A stretch of DNA of 64,000 nt from NCBI GenBank assembly GCA_023101885.1, contig JALPQD010000402.1:1257017-1321016 (forward strand), in the 5' to 3' direction. Under the pieces are notes generated by a model that worked only from the letters and a program-made list of their open reading frames with translations, searched no databases and had not been told where the DNA came from. Position numbers and translations under genes: made by a program. Positions 19,729-32,718 of this stretch are shown here, piece after piece (the first letter of the stretch is position 1; every line of letters begins with the position of its first letter). The stretch is from Typhlomys cinereus. Lineage: Eukaryota > Chordata > Mammalia > Rodentia > Platacanthomyidae.

Positions 19729-22170
19729 TACACTTCTCTGTTGCTGTAAGACACCACCAAAAGTCAAGCAACTTATGGAAAAAAGGGAGATTTAGTCAGC
19801 TTATGGTTCCAAATGGGAGACACAGTCCTGTATGGTGGAAAAAGCATGACTACTGGGCAGAAACTGGAGGTGTCCTAAGTCTTTGCAGACATCACGGAGA
19901 CTGAGAGCTGCAAAACTACCAAAACTTCAAGAGCAGAGTAACTCACTGAAGTAGGGTGGGGCCAACAAACCTCAAGTTCCACTCCTTGAGACTGCTTTCC
20001 TCCAGCATGGATCCACTTACTAAAGGTGCCATGATTTTCCCAAAGAGCTAAAGATTCAAACACATGACCAATGGGGGAACAACTCTGATTTCAAGCCATG
20101 GCATTCTACCTCTGTCTCCCACAGGCTCATGGTCATCTCGTTATGCAAGCCATATTCAGTCCAACTTTAAAAGTCCCATAGACTGCATCAATAGTAGTAG
20201 TAGTTACAGCACTATCCAAAAACCAAAGTCCAAAGCCTCTTGTAAAATCGAAAGACAAATTACATATAATTTTCAACATATAATGGCACAGAATAAACAT
20301 TCCCATTCAAAAAGAGTGGAATGAGGGTATATTCAGGAAAGATTTGTTCATAGCAAGCCTGAAAACCAGCAAGAAAACTCCAAATTGCACAGCTCCAAAT
20401 CCAGCAGCTGAGCTTTTGCTTAAATCATCTCAGTTCCAAAAGGCTGTTCTACCCCTCCAGTGCAGTTGCTGGAAGAGCGGGATCTACTTTCTTGGGCTGG
20501 CTCCTCCCACAATGTAGAGCTTTCCTTGGCAGATGTTCAACATTGGTTCTGACATCTCTAACATCTTCACTTCTCAATGGCAATCCAGGCTTTAACTCCA
20601 CAGCAAAAAATACCTTCTTGGTTCTATCTTCAGGCTTCCTGCCACACACTGCCTGATTCTGCCATTCTCTGAAATCTTGGAGGAGGGAATTTAGGACCCC
20701 CTCCCTCTTACATCTTTAATGCCTCTAAAACCAGGACCACATGGATGACTTTGCCAAGTTCTGCTATAACCTCCAGGTGGAGATTGGTCCCCTTGGATCA
20801 TCATTGATTCAGATTTTCTTTTTTTTTAAATTTTTTTATTATTTATTAAATTGTGTGTATGTGTGCGCGTGCGTAGAACCACGGACGAATTTGGGAACCA
20901 CCATGGACCGCCTCCACCTCCTCCTTGTTTACGCTGCCTGGGGATTCACAGGCTCCGCCCTACCAGGACCAGAAACGCAGGCCGCCCCCGCTTCCGACCG
21001 GCGTCTAAACGTGGGGTCTAGGATCGGAACTCAGGACCTGCAAAGCAGAGGCTTAACCCCTGAGCCACTTCTCCAGCCCCTAATTCAGATTTTCTATACT
21101 AACATTGGGAAGAATTTCTATGCTGTGCAGAATCTCACTCGGGCAGTTGCTTTAGAAGAGAAACAAGCCTTGCTTTTGGAACTCTTACCTTGAGCTCTTC
21201 CCTTCCAAAAGAATTTTCATTCTTATGGGTGGGAGTCTTCCCAGAGGAATTTCTTCTCAGGATATATCCTCTTCTGTAATCCTAATGAAGAACAATTCAT
21301 AGATGACACTTACCTCTTTAACAATAGCCACCATTTTGTTGTCTGTAATGTCTGTGTTCAACTCTTTAAGTTTGCCACCACGTCTTTTATCATCAAACCT
21401 CACAGTTTTTTACTTCTTTCTACCTGATTCCTTATTCCTTTTCCTCATAACTCTAAACAAGACCACTAAAAAGTAGCTATGTCACATTTCCAAGATGATA
21501 TTGCTTTCAAAGTCCTTCTATCAAACATTCAAGATTCAGGCAAACTTTCAGAATAAGGGCAAAACTTGATCAAATACTCTGTCAATACATTGCTCCATTT
21601 TCCCCTCGTCAAGCTCCCAACAGTCTCTACTCCCTCTGGACCATCATAAGCCGAGTTTTCACTGTATGCATCTCTCACAGCACCACCCTCTTCAAAGATC
21701 TCACTGGAATGTCCCTTTAAGTCCTGTCTGCAAGCTTCAAAGACTTTCCTAGCACAAAAATCTCAAAGTTCTCCATAACAGTTCTAAAAGCACACTAATC
21801 ACACCACAGCAATGGCCACAATTCTCTCAGCATTTTCCAGTACTGAATCCTCTTAATCTCAACAGCAACACCTTATTTCTATGGTACCAATTTCTGTACA
21901 AGTTCTTCTTCTCTGTTGTTGTGAGACACCACTGAAAGTCAAGCAACTAGTGGAAGAAAAGGGAGATTTATTTAGCCTGTGGTTCCAGAGAGTGGATACA
22001 GTCTTCTCTGGTGAAAAATATATGGTGGGTTGATAGAGGCCAGAACTGGCTTAAGTCATAGCAGACATCATGAGAGCTGCAAAACTCTCATTTCAAACTG
22101 TGATATGACCTACCCCATTAAAAAAACCCAACAAATCCACAATTTCTGGCTAAGAGGATCACACTACCAC
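19729..22170. repeat. Pair of related repeats bracketing 1.8 kb
   Basis: The segments at 19732-19960 and 21900-22125 are in direct orientation. They share TTCTCTGTTG, AGACACCACC/T, AAAGTCAAGCAACT, GGGAGATTTA, GGTTCCA and GAGAGCTGCAAAACT. The left copy also resembles the reverse of hAT-like URR1 elements. The enclosed 20.1-21.9 kb contains no coding sequence that I recognise, but it does contain a young SINE. Confidence 0.55.
20820..21082 (-). mobile_element. Young DIP-like SINE with TSD, minus strand
   Basis: Head at the right (GGGGCTGGAGAAGTGGCTCA), B box and GC-rich body. The tail is at the left (AATAAATAATAAAAAAATTT on the minus strand). The 13-bp TSD ATTCAGATTTTCT is at 20807-20819 and 21083-21095. 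An open frame running through it is not a gene. Confidence 0.9.
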
Positions 22171-22289
22171 ACAAGTCTTCTAAAATAGTAAGGAGAACTC
22201 ATCATCCAACTCTGGGCAATATCACCCTCCACCAAATCCTTGTCCATCTCTGCTGTGATCACACCATCATACCTAACCCCTCTGAATCC

Positions 22290-22392
22290 CACACTCACCA
22301 GGCATTTTTATGTGGGATCTGGGGATCTGAACTCAAGTCCTTTTGCTTAGAAGGCAAAGACTTTAAACTTGAGCCATCTCCCTATCCCTCGT
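22290..22392 (-). mobile_element. Partial B2-superfamily SINE head
   Basis: Minus strand AGGGATAGGGAGATGGCTCA, then a diverged B box (GAGTTCAGATCC). The tail is missing. Confidence 0.6.
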
Positions 22393-22539
22393 TGGGATTT
22401 TTTAAATCAGAGCAACAGAATTAAAAATAGAACAACAGGTGTGTTCTGGTAGTCTCCGACCACGGTGTTGAACCCAGTATTGACCAGCAACATTTCAATC
22501 AGCACCATGGATAGCAACCAAAACAGCCACTCTTCTAGA

Positions 22540-22948
22540 GTTGTGTGTGCTACTGCTCTGCAAAGCACACCATACAAGTTAGGGCCGAAGTAATCAGAAT
22601 AGGACTTTGCATGATCTGCGCAGTGACTGACATATAACTGAACCCCCAAAGTCTAGCATGGATCACAGGCACTGCGATCCTTAAAGGCAAGGGATTAACA
22701 GCCACAATACTGTTCCTATACTAAAGAGGAACACACCAAAAAAAGAGCTCCAGGCAATGCCACTGAGTCCTTACACATCATCAGAGAGGAGGACCCAGAG
22801 GGAAGTTTGACATGCACAATATAGGATGCTCCAGGAATGGGGGAAGGGGACACTGGGAGAAAGGAAGGGAGGGAGAAAGGAAGGGAGGGGGAAAGGACAG
22901 GGAAAAGGTGGGGAAAATAAAAAATAAAAAATAAAATAAAAAAAGATG
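22540..22948 (+). mobile_element. L1 3'UTR fragment
   Basis: CATACAAGTTAGGGCCGAAG, then GACTTTGCATGATCTGCGCA, then the G-rich block (22838-22912) and an AAAATAAAAAATAAAA tail. A more diverged stretch upstream (22400-22540) may also belong to it. Confidence 0.8.
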
Positions 22949-23082
22949 TGGGAGGGTGTCTAGACTCTGGGCCTAGCCGAGAAAGGAGTTAGAATGTAAC
23001 AGAAGGTGTGAAAACTCGAGGCATGAAGGGAGTCCAGATGGACTATGAGATCCTGCCATCTGCATAAGACAATCTCTTTTCT

Positions 23083-24115
23083 TTTATTATTATTTTTTTA
23101 TTTATTTCTTCCACTCATACAAAGCTGATAAGTACCCCATCCCCTCCCTCTCTCCACCCCTCCTTGGATTCCCTTGCTCTCTCCCCCCTTTTTCCTTTCC
23201 TTTCCCCCCTTCTCTCCCTTTCTCCCAGTGCTCCCTCCCACCCCCCCATTCCTGGAGCATTCTTTAGTGTGCATGACAAACTTCCCTTGGGTCTTCCTCT
23301 CTGATGAGGTGTAAGGACTCAGTGGCATTGCCTAGAGCTTTTTATTGTGTTCTCCTTAAGTATAGGAATACTATTGTGGTTGTTAATCCCTTGCCTCTAA
23401 AGATCAGAGTGCCCATGATCCATGCTAAACTTTAGAGGTTCAATGATATGTTGGTAATTGTGCAGGTCATGCAAAGTCCTATTATGATTACTTCGGCCCT
23501 AACTTGTATGGAGTATCTTGCATATTGTTGCTCCTCCTCATCCTTAGGCTCTCACAATCTTACCGCCCCTCTTCCACAAACTTCCCTGAGCTTCAGGATG
23601 TTGAGAGATTAGTCTGGACTGGTTCCAGGTGGATGATATAGTCTCTGATGTTCTGAATTATGGTTTGTTGATTTTTTTTTCAGTTTTGCTGCTCCTGCAC
23701 TGCTCTTGGCTCCATCCTGATGGGTATTGGATATCACCCCCTGGCCAGAGATAAAATGCTGTTAAAATAGAGTCTTATTATAAGAGTATATTCAAAGGTA
23801 GATGGAATAAGAGTAGAAGACCACTGTGAGGAGGGGTCAGTCTCCCATTTGCAGGATGGTTACCTTCTATCTGCCAGACTCTATGCCCTTCCTTTCTGGT
23901 GAGATCATACCCCATCACACACAAGTGACCAGTATGGAGAGTCTGCGAGCCCAACAAGATGTCTCATTACTTACTTGCAGTCCTTGATGGTGGCCTATTT
24001 TCTCTGCTGTAGCATGATCTCCTCTCTCCTTGCTTCTGCCAAGGTCCTCCTTCCCCTTCCCTCCCTGCTTATAATCTTTGCAATTATTTGAGTGTGTCAC
24101 TAAGTGGATTTGTAC
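23083..24115 (-). mobile_element. L1 3'UTR, minus strand
   Basis: Nearly complete 3'UTR: A-tail (T-rich) at 23083-23105, C-rich block 23133-23255, and the conserved TTGCAGTCCTTGATGG-type sequence near 23975. The end near the ORF2 stop is reached around 24100. It abuts the plus-strand fragment ending at 22948 after a short spacer. Confidence 0.8.
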
Positions 24116-24940
24116 TAGGTTTCTACTCTGCTCCAGGGTAGGTGAGAGAAGCTAATGTGGATGTTTAAGAGTATGTGCAATTAGGGCAGAATCACATACT
24201 AATGGCTGGGAGGTGCTCCAGGGAGCAGTCAGTATTCCAAATGAGGACTCAACAACCTTCCCCACCCCATCCCATCTCTGAGGGAACATCAAGAGTGCAA
24301 CAGGTCTGGCATTGATGATGTCCCACAAGTAGTTAGTCAAAGATGGTGACTGTTTTGCCCAAAGAAAAATACCATAAACACAAATAAATAACAAATATTT
24401 ATAAAAGTAGATAAAAATATGTAATATATTTGATATTCATACACATATTATTACATACTATTATACATTATATATTGCTGCATTGTATTGTATACTTTGC
24501 ATATATTATTATATATTCCTACATCCAGAAAGTATATTAGGTAACTACAGACAGGCATACAGTTACAAATACATTCACAACAAAGGAGTGAGTAGATAAC
24601 CATGATTGTAACTCTCACCTCTGCCACCAGTCAGATGGCCAGAGTTTGGGTGTGTAATTTCCCCTTTCCCATTACCCACTCTTATCCTCGTTCTCCTGTT
24701 GTACCATATCACTTACAGAGATTATTCTCCTATGGTTTTGATAAACATCTACATTTTTCTAAGTGAAGCATTGGCAGTTCTGAAATAAACTGAAATGTTT
24801 AGCACTAGCTGGCAGTTTTGATCACACTAAGAGATGCCCTAGGGGCCTGCTGTTTGCCTGATATGCTATTCCTTACATATATTGTGGTATTGTCCAGTTT
24901 TATTAAGTATTTTAAATTAATATATAATTCATTTATCTGG
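24116..24940. other. AT-rich unique sequence, nothing recognised
   Basis: Contains TATATTA-rich patches at 24400-24530. No repeat or gene assignment. Confidence 0.4.
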
Positions 24941-25017
24941 GAGAGAAGAGAGAGATAGATGATATCTAGATAAATAGATGATAGATAGATGATAGACAGA
25001 CAGACAGACAGACAGAC

Positions 25018-25088
<71 letters not shown>

Positions 25089-25237
25089 ATATGTGTGCCA
25101 TGGTGCATAGGTGGAAATCAGAGGACAACATTTAGAAGTCAGTTCTCTCTGTCCACCATGTGAGCTTTTTGAGATCAAACCCAGGTAGCCAGTTTTGTAC
25201 ACACGTTCCTTTACCCATCGAGCCATTTGCCAGCCTT
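24941..25237 (-). mobile_element. Second-family SINE with GATA/GACA tail
   Basis: Minus-strand head near 25237 (GGCTGGCAAATGGCTCGATG) and body with CTTCTAAATGTTGTCCTCTG. The tail is expanded into a tetranucleotide array. Confidence 0.7.
24975..25088. repeat. GATA/GACA tetranucleotide microsatellite
   Basis: Imperfect GATA, then about six GACA units (about 24994-25018), then a pure GATA run to about 25087. Confidence 0.95.
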
Positions 25238-25686
25238 TCTTCAGTTCTAGAGATCAGTCACTACACTCAACTCTCAAATGCTATCCTTTGCCTCTTGATT
25301 CAGAGGCAAAGAATCCCAGTGATCTGGTGGCACTCTTAGCTTCCAGCTTATAAAATAATTGCATCTTTTTGTGGATACATTCCTCCTTTTCAACTAAAAT
25401 TTCCAAAAAAATACAAAGTATGGAAACAGAAAGAAAATAATTCCTGGGTTGCTGAGGGTAACCTGAAATGCTGTTATTCCCATTTCTATCCTTCTATTAC
25501 TGGACCCACAACTCTTGGCCAAAGGAAGAATAACACCATATATTCAAATGGATTCTTATCTCTGAATCCTGAGCATGATAATGTTATCTTTCTCTTTCCA
25601 GATTCTGGTAACAAACCAGCAACCTCATTATAGTTATTATCTTGGTAAAAACATTCAAAATTATTATATTCATGGTCACTTAAATC
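25238..25686. other. Unique sequence, nothing recognised
   Basis: No transposon or coding assignment. Confidence 0.4.
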
Positions 25687-25743
<57 letters not shown>

Positions 25744-25970
25744 AGAGGGCATTTGAATGTGTGTGCATGTAGAAGCCCAAGGGCGACATCAGGAATCATC
25801 CTGAATTACTCTACCTCCTTATTGTGTTTCCCAGGCTCTTCCTTCCAGGGTTGGAATTGCAGGCCACCAATGTATCTGCCTGACATTTTTACTTGGCATT
25901 TGTGGATCCAAACTCTGGTTCTTTTGCTTGTGAAGCAAAGGACTTAACATTTAGTCTTCTCTCCAGCCCA
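25687..25970 (-). mobile_element. B2-superfamily SINE, older subfamily
   Basis: Minus-strand head near 25970 (TGGGCTGGAGAGAAGACTAA), body, and a pure (GT)n tail at 25690-25741. Confidence 0.8.
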
Positions 25971-26084
25971 ATTTTTTCTTCTTATTGGTGCTTGATTAAT
26001 ACTATCTGGTGATGATACTTATATGTTTCCATCTCCGTATGTCTTATCATGGATAATTAGAACTCATAAGAATTGGAAATTGAG

Positions 26085-26285
26085 GGGCTGGAGAGGTGGC
26101 TTATGGGTTAAGCCTCAGCCTTGTGGGTGGAAGGTCCTGAGTTCGGATCCTAGACCCCACATATAGACGCCGGGCGGAAGCGGGGGCGGCCTGCGCTTCT
26201 GGTCCTGGTAGGGCGGAGCCTGTGAATCCCAGGGCAGAAAGAGGTGGAGGCAGCCATGGTGGTTCCCGAATTCATCCGTGGTTCT

Positions 26286-26325
<40 letters not shown>

Positions 26326-26391
26326 ACACACGCGCGCACATACATACGCACATGCGCACAGTTGAATAAATAATAAAAAAATCTTAAAAAA
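26085..26391 (+). mobile_element. Young DIP-like SINE with 17-bp TSD
   Basis: Complete copy: head GGGCTGGAGAGGTGGCTTAT, B box GAGTTCGGATCC, GC-rich body and CA tail (26286-26340). The end is GAATAAATAATAAAAAAATC, containing AATAAA and a TCTT stretch as in T+ class SINEs. The TSD AAGAATTGGAAATTGAG is at 26068-26084 and 26392-26408, with no mismatch. Confidence 0.95.
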
Positions 26392-26408
26392 AAGAATTGG
26401 AAATTGAG

Positions 26409-26884
26409 TTTTCAAATGTTTTCAAATGTTCAAAAACAGTACAACCAACTCAGAATTATCCTAGGATTTTATACTCCTAGTTCTATACTAAAACTGTTCT
26501 TTGGACTAAGATTTGTATTAACAATGGCTCACCAGAGAAACTGAAGCAATAGGATGCATCCGTGTATATGATACTCTGTCTGCCCATCCATGAGTCAGTT
26601 TATGTGAACTTGAGGCTTGGTGAGTAGAGGCTAAAAGCCCGGAGCTTAGGCAAAAACCTCAGTTCTCACCAAAGGCAGAATTTCTTCTTGCTTTGGAGCA
26701 ATCAATATTTTTCTTTTATTTTCTCATGAGGCTCTTATTAATCTCCTGACATATTTAATATTTCTTCATTATTTGTTGTTGTCAAAAGATTAATCTTCCT
26801 TTTTATTATAGTTCATATTTTACTTTTTTATTAAGAAATTTTTACACAAAAAATGAGTTGTTGTTCATCCCCCTTCCCTTCCCT
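26409..26884. other. AT-rich unique sequence, nothing recognised
   Basis: No repeat family or coding signal. Confidence 0.4.
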
Positions 26885-27015
26885 TTTAAAATTTTAATTC
26901 ATTTATTTATGAGAGAGAGAGAGAGAGAGACTCTCTCTAGAGAATATGCCATGTGGACTTCGGAGGACTGAACTCAGATTGCCAAGTTTTTAAGCAGAAA
27001 TATCTCACTAGCCTT
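26885..27015 (-). mobile_element. Second-family SINE, partial
   Basis: TTCATTTATTTATGAGAGAG, (GA)n, then the body and part of the head (CAGATTGCCAAGTTTTTAAG on +). The head end is degraded. Confidence 0.6.
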
Positions 27016-27065
27016 CAATCTTCCTTGATTATAATCCCGACCAAAGGCAATCAGGTTCTTTAGCA

Positions 27066-27069
27066 GTCG

Positions 27070-27113
<44 letters not shown>

Positions 27114-27342
27114 TGTGTGCACAAGAGAGCACTTGAATGTGTGTACATATGGAGGCCCACGGGTGAATTTGGGAATTATCCTGTATTTCTCTGCTTCCTT
27201 TTTGCTTTGCTCTGGTGTTTTCCAAGCTCCTGTCTACAGACCACTGCTATTTCTGCCCAGCATTTTAATAGGAGATCTGGGATCCAAATTCAGATCCTTC
27301 TACTTCTGAGGCAGAGACATAACTCCTGAGACAGCCCAGCCT
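27066..27342 (-). mobile_element. B2-superfamily SINE, older subfamily
   Basis: Minus strand. (GT)n tail 27069-27118, body with GGCCTCCATATGTACACACA, head near 27342. Confidence 0.75.
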
Positions 27343-27655
27343 TTCTTTTTTTCCTGATCTACATCATACACCAGAAATCTTATCTGATGCAACTTGAATC
27401 CTTATCATGTTCCTATGGAAGCTGTGAACAAAGTTTCTCCATGTTCCTTCAACCTCCCTTTTTTCTCTTTACAAATATTGCATTACTTATATGGTACATA
27501 ATTTATAATACTTCATAAACAATAGAAATATAAATTTCAAATGAAATTTAATATCCCACCTTCATATAGTTACTTTTTCAATATGATGTATCTTATATTA
27601 ATTATGAAATTCTTTTCTAGATCTCTGCTCTGAAATTTCCCTCATTACCTTTTTT
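27343..27655. other. AT-rich unique sequence, nothing recognised
   Basis: No assignment. Confidence 0.4.
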
Positions 27656-27955
27656 AATATTTTTATTTGAAATATTTTTCTTTATTTATTTTCTGTGTAT
27701 GTAGTGTGTGTGTGTGTGTATTGAGGGCACTGTGTATTCCTGTAGAGGACCGAGGGTGACCAGGAATCATCCTGGATTACTTCTACTTCCTTCTAGCTTG
27801 GCTCTGGGATTTCCCAGGCTCTGCCCACCACGGTTGGAAGTACAGAACACCACCATTTCCATCTGGCGTTTTAAGTGGGACCTGGGAATCAAACTCAGGA
27901 CTTTCTGCTTGCGAGACAGTCTTAACCTCTCTCTCTAACCATTTCTCCAGCCCCT
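27656..27955 (-). mobile_element. B2-superfamily SINE, older subfamily
   Basis: Minus strand. Head GGGGCTGGAGAAATGGTTAG at 27955, B box, a body variant with GTAGAGGACCGAGGG, and tail with (GT)n and AAATAAATAAAG. The same body variant occurs at 32461-32718. Confidence 0.75.
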
Positions 27956-28006
27956 TTTTAATTTTTTTAAGTTTTATGATAGTGCACGCACGTGCCTGCG
28001 TGCGTG

Positions 28007-28053
<47 letters not shown>

Positions 28054-28105
28054 ATGAATGCGCATGTGTCAGAGTGCAATTCTAGAGGTCATCCCTTTTC
28101 TGTTC
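27956..28105 (-). mobile_element. SINE tail remnant with GT array
   Basis: TTTTTAATTTTTTTAAGTTT, then GCACGCACGTGCCTGCGTGC and (GT)n to about 28050. It looks like the tail half of a SINE whose head was lost or displaced by the 27656-27955 copy. Confidence 0.5.
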
Positions 28106-29721
28106 TTATAATTTTTATTTTTAAGTATTTAATTATTTTAAATTAGGAATTCTCCTTTTTTATAAATGTAATGAATGGTTGCCCCTCCTCCTTCTCCCCC
28201 TGCTTCTCTTCCCCTTTCTCTTCCTTCTTCTATTCTTCCTCTCCTTCCCTCCCCTCCTTAACCAAGTCATCTCCCACCCATGTGCCTGTCTGCTTGTGTG
28301 GGCCACCTTCCAGTTGACTGCTCTTGTAGAGGGGTTCAGTCCTCTGTGGCAGTTTGAGTGGTCCTTCCTTGGGTATACCCTGATAGGGACACTCCCTTTC
28401 ACCTGTCTAGCCCTTGCCTTTAAGCTTTGCACTGTAGTTATTTCTCCTGAGTTCCTCCATGCTTCATGGGGAGAATGTTGAAATGCCAGTCTTTTGTGCT
28501 TGTCTGGTGAGGGTAGGTCTCATCGCAGTGAGATCCTGGATGCAGTTGCTTTGCTGTATGGCATGATCTCGCTAGCAGCGAACCTCCTCACCTTCAGGCT
28601 TTCAAAATCTTACTGCCCCATCTTCCACAAAACTCCCTGAGCCTTAGTATGGTAGAGGGTTTGGTTTGTCTGATTTGGGTTAAGTATTTTAGGGTTGCCA
28701 GTACTCTGCACTTTGGTTGGCTGTTGTCTATTTCAGTGCATTTCCAATACAATAGAATGCATCTTGTTTGGGTGTTCAGATCTTTTCTTATCTGAAGATA
28801 ATATGAGAGATGTTTGGATGGTGATTTACTATCAGGTGTTTATGGGTAGTATTGTGGTATCTGATCCTATCTAGTGTCAATTTTCTCCTCTTCATTATTA
28901 GGTATGTGTTTCCTGTCATTGCGGGAGAGGGGTTAGAGGCTAGAAAGCAGGTGACTGGTTACCTGGAGACTTAGGCCTACTCCTTACTGTGTCCTATTCC
29001 TATTTTTCCTTTCCCTTACGACTATTCTTACATAAAAGTCTCACTTAACTGTTTTCCTATATTCTTTTGTTCTCAATCTTCTGGGATTTTCATCCACCCT
29101 ACATCCCCCTCCCTACCCCACATGTGTTCCTTTCATTTGTGGGTGTTTTAAGAGTTTCTGTTTCATTACATCAAACTGAAGGTTTAATGCACTTATAAGG
29201 TAAATTTCATCAATTCATTTTCCTGACAATTGAATAGTATGCCATTGTATATATGTACCACATGTTCTTTAAGTATTCATCAAATGTTGGATCTAGGTTG
29301 GTCCCATTTCTTTGCTACTATGAACAGAACTGCTGTGAATGTAGTTATACGTGTGACTCTGTTGCAGGACACAGTGTTCTTTGCGATATTCTAGGAATGG
29401 GACAGTTGGGTCAAATGGAATTTCAATTTAAAAAAAAGTTTTTATAATTGCTATGGTTGTCAATGTTTATTAGATATATTTAATTTGAGGGAATAATTAA
29501 TTAATGTCATTTTTTAAAAAAATTTTTTAAGAATTTCCAAATTGATTTCCAAAGGGGTTGTATGAGTTTACATTCCCACCAGCAATTTAGGAAGGTCCTC
29601 TTCTCCCCACGTCCACGTCAGCATTTACTGCTGTTTGTGTTGTGGATCTTAGGCATTCTGACTACAGTGAGATGATATCTCAGGGTGGTTTTAGTTTCAA
29701 TGACTAAGGAAGTAGAACTTT

Positions 29722-30040
29722 TTTTATTTTTACTTATTTACTTATTTATTTTTGTGTATATGTGTGTGTGTGCATGTGCGTGCGTGTGTGTGTGTGTGTG
29801 TGTATCAGAGGGCACCATATATGCCTTAGAAGCCCAAGTGAGCTCAGAAGTCATCCTGGATTGCTTCTACCTCTTTTTTTTGCTTCACTTGGTATTTCCC
29901 AAGCTCCACCTTCCAGAGCCAGAAGTTTAGGCCTCTGCCATTTCTGCTTGGCATTTTTACATGGGATTTGGGAGCAGAACTCAGATCCTTCTGCTTGCAA
30001 GACAGTCTTTTTAACCCCTGAGCTATCTCTTCAGCCTAAC
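29722..30040 (-). mobile_element. B2-superfamily SINE inside the old L1 ORF2
   Basis: Minus-strand head (GGCTGAAGAGATAGCTCAGG) near 30038 and GT tail 29757-29803. L1 ORF2 sequence resumes on both sides. Confidence 0.75.
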
Positions 30041-30359
30041 ATAGAACATTTTAAAAATATTTGTTAGACATTTGAATTTCATCTTGTGAAAAGTTTCTCT
30101 TCAGTTCTACAGTCCATTTTTAAATGGAGTTGTTTACTTCTTTGGCATTTATTTTTTTGAGTCTTTGTGTCCTATTGATATTAATCCTCTATCAGATGTG
30201 TGGTTAGTGAAGATACTTTCCCATTCTGTGGGTTGCCTTTTTGCTCAATTAGCAATTTCTTTTGCTGTGCAAAAACTTTTTAATTTCATGTAGTCCCACT
30301 TGTTTAGTGTTGGACTTATTCTCTGTGTCTTTGGGGTCTTGTCAAGAAAATGCTGACTG

Positions 30360-30569
30360 GGGGCTGGAGAGGTGGCTCAGGGGTTAAGCCTCTGCCTTGC
30401 AGGCGGAAGGTCCTGAGTTTGGATCCTAGACTCCACGTATAGATGCTTGGCGGAAGCGGGGGCGGCCTGCGTTTCTGGTCCTGGTACAGCGGAGCTTGTG
30501 AATCTCGGGGCAGAGTAAACAAGGAGGAGGTGGAGGTGGTCCATGGTGGTTCCCGAATTCGCCCGTGGT

Positions 30570-30620
<51 letters not shown>

Positions 30621-30647
30621 ACACACGCACACTTGAATAAAAAAAAA
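30360..30647 (+). mobile_element. Young DIP-like SINE with TSD inside the old L1
   Basis: Head GGGCTGGAGAGGTGGCTCAG, B box GAGTTTGGATCC, GC-rich body including the AGTAAACAAGGAGGAGGTGG segment, CA tail 30573-30616 and an A tail. The 16-bp TSD (AAGAAAATGCTGACTG / AAGAAAATACTGACTG, one mismatch) is at 30344-30359 and 30648-30663. Confidence 0.95.
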
Positions 30648-32460
30648 AAGAAAATACTGACTGAGGCCAATCAGTTTGAGGATATTCCCTAAGATTTTTT
30701 CTAGGAGTTTTATAGTCTCTGCTGTAATATAGAAGTCTTTGATCCATTTGGTTTTCATTCAGTGAGACAAATAGTGGGCAAGTTTCATTTTTCTGCATGT
30801 AGAAATCCAATTTGGCCAGCACCATTTGTTGAAGACACTGTACTTTTTCCAATGAGTTTTTTTTTTTTTTTTTGGCATTTACATAAAAAATCAGTTGACT
30901 GTAGGTATGTGCTCTCTTATTTGGGTCTTCAATTCTAATCCATTGATCTATATCACTTTTTTTTTTTTTGGAGCCAGTACCATACTGTTTTTATTTATTA
31001 TGGCTTTGTGGTATAGTTTAAGGTCTGGTATAATGATACTTCCTGTGGAGTTTTTATTACTCAGGAATGTTTTTGCTATCCTGGGACTTTTATGTTTCCA
31101 TATGAATTTTGAGATTATTTTACCAATTTCTGTGAAGAACTGGATTGAAATTTTTATTGGTGTTGCATTGAATCTGTATACTGATTTTGGTAGAATGGCT
31201 GTTTTACTATTAATTGTGCTGATTGAGGAACATGGGAGATCTTTCTATATTCTGGTGTCTTCTTCAATCTCTTTTTTTTAGAATTTAAAGTTTTCCCTGT
31301 ATAGATATTTTTGTACATTAATTTTGTATCCTACCGCTCTATTGAACTTGTTTATTAGTTCCCAGAGTTTCCTAGCAGAATTTTTGGGGTCTTTGTGGTA
31401 TTGAATCATGTCATCTATGAATAGAGACAACTTGACTTCTTATTTTCCAAGTTGTATTTTTGTATGATCTTGTGATTTTCCAAATTTCCTTAGTATCTGT
31501 TCTGATAGCTCTGTTTTTATCTCTAATTTTAGTAATTAAGGTTTTCTCTCTTTTAGTTTTGGTTAATTTACCTACGGTTTTTCAGTCTTGTTAAGTTTTT
31601 CAAAGAATAAGCTCTTTGTTTTATTTGCATTTTGTGGTCTCCATTTCTGATCCTTATTAATCTTTGCATGCCTATTTCTTTTGTGATTGGTTTGTTCTTG
31701 TTTCCCTAAAGTTTTAAGTTGCATAGTTAGGTTGTGATGTTTCCATTTTTTTCATGTAGACTTTTTTGATATAGACATTTTTTGTGCTATGAACTGAGTT
31801 TTCTGAATTTTCCTCTTAAGAAAACCTTCATTGTATTCAAAAGGTTTTGATATAGTATGTTTTCCTTGTTGTTGAGTTCCAGGAATTTTTGGTTCCATGG
31901 TTACGTCTTTCTGGACCCATTCTTCATTCAGTAAGATGTTATTGAACTTATATGAGTTTGTGTATGTTCTCTTATTTGCCTTGTTAAGGATGTCAATCTT
32001 TATTCCAAGGTGGTCAGATAGAGTATAGGAGGTGACTTTGATTTTCTTATATTTGGGAAGACTTCCATTGTGGCTTAGTATACATTTTATTTTGGAGAAA
32101 GTTAAATGGGATGCCGAAAAGATTGTATATCCCTTAGTGTTAGGATGGAATGAATTCTTGGTAGAAATCTATGAGATCCATTTGGTTTATGCTTAGTTTA
32201 GTTCCTGTGTGTCTCTGTTCAGTTTTTGACCTGTTGACCTGTCATATCAGTGAGAGTGGGGTGTTGAAATCCCCTACTATTACTATATTTGGGTTAATTT
32301 GTTGTTTTATGTATTGTAGTGTTTGTTTAATGAATGTGGATGAGCCTACGTTTGGAGCATATATGTTTAGAATTCTGAACTCTTCTTGATGTACTGTTTC
32401 TTTGATGAATATGAAATATTCTTCTGTATTTTTATGATTTGTTTTGGTTTGAAGTCTATT

Positions 32461-32474
32461 TTTTAAAAAATTTA

Positions 32475-32520
<46 letters not shown>

Positions 32521-32718
32521 CATTGTGTATCCCTGTAGAGGACCAAGAATAACTTTAGGATCATTCTGGGCTTTCACAGACTCCACCCACCAGGGCTAGA
32601 AGTGCAGTCTGCCGCCATTTTCACCTGTTGTTTTTTTTTATGTGGGACCTGGGATCTGAACTCAAGACTTTCTGCTTGCAAGGCAGAGTCTTAACCCTTG
32701 AGCCATATCTCCAGCCCT
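32461..32718 (-). mobile_element. B2-superfamily SINE inside the old L1 ORF2
   Basis: Minus-strand head GGGCTGGAGATATGGCTCAA at 32718 and (GT)n tail 32477-32519. TGAAGTCTATTTT occurs at 32451 and 32718, so this phrase is a 13-bp TSD. Confidence 0.85.

Noticed and set aside
20741..21193. 150-codon open frame
   Set aside because: Most of it is the reverse strand of a TSD-flanked SINE.
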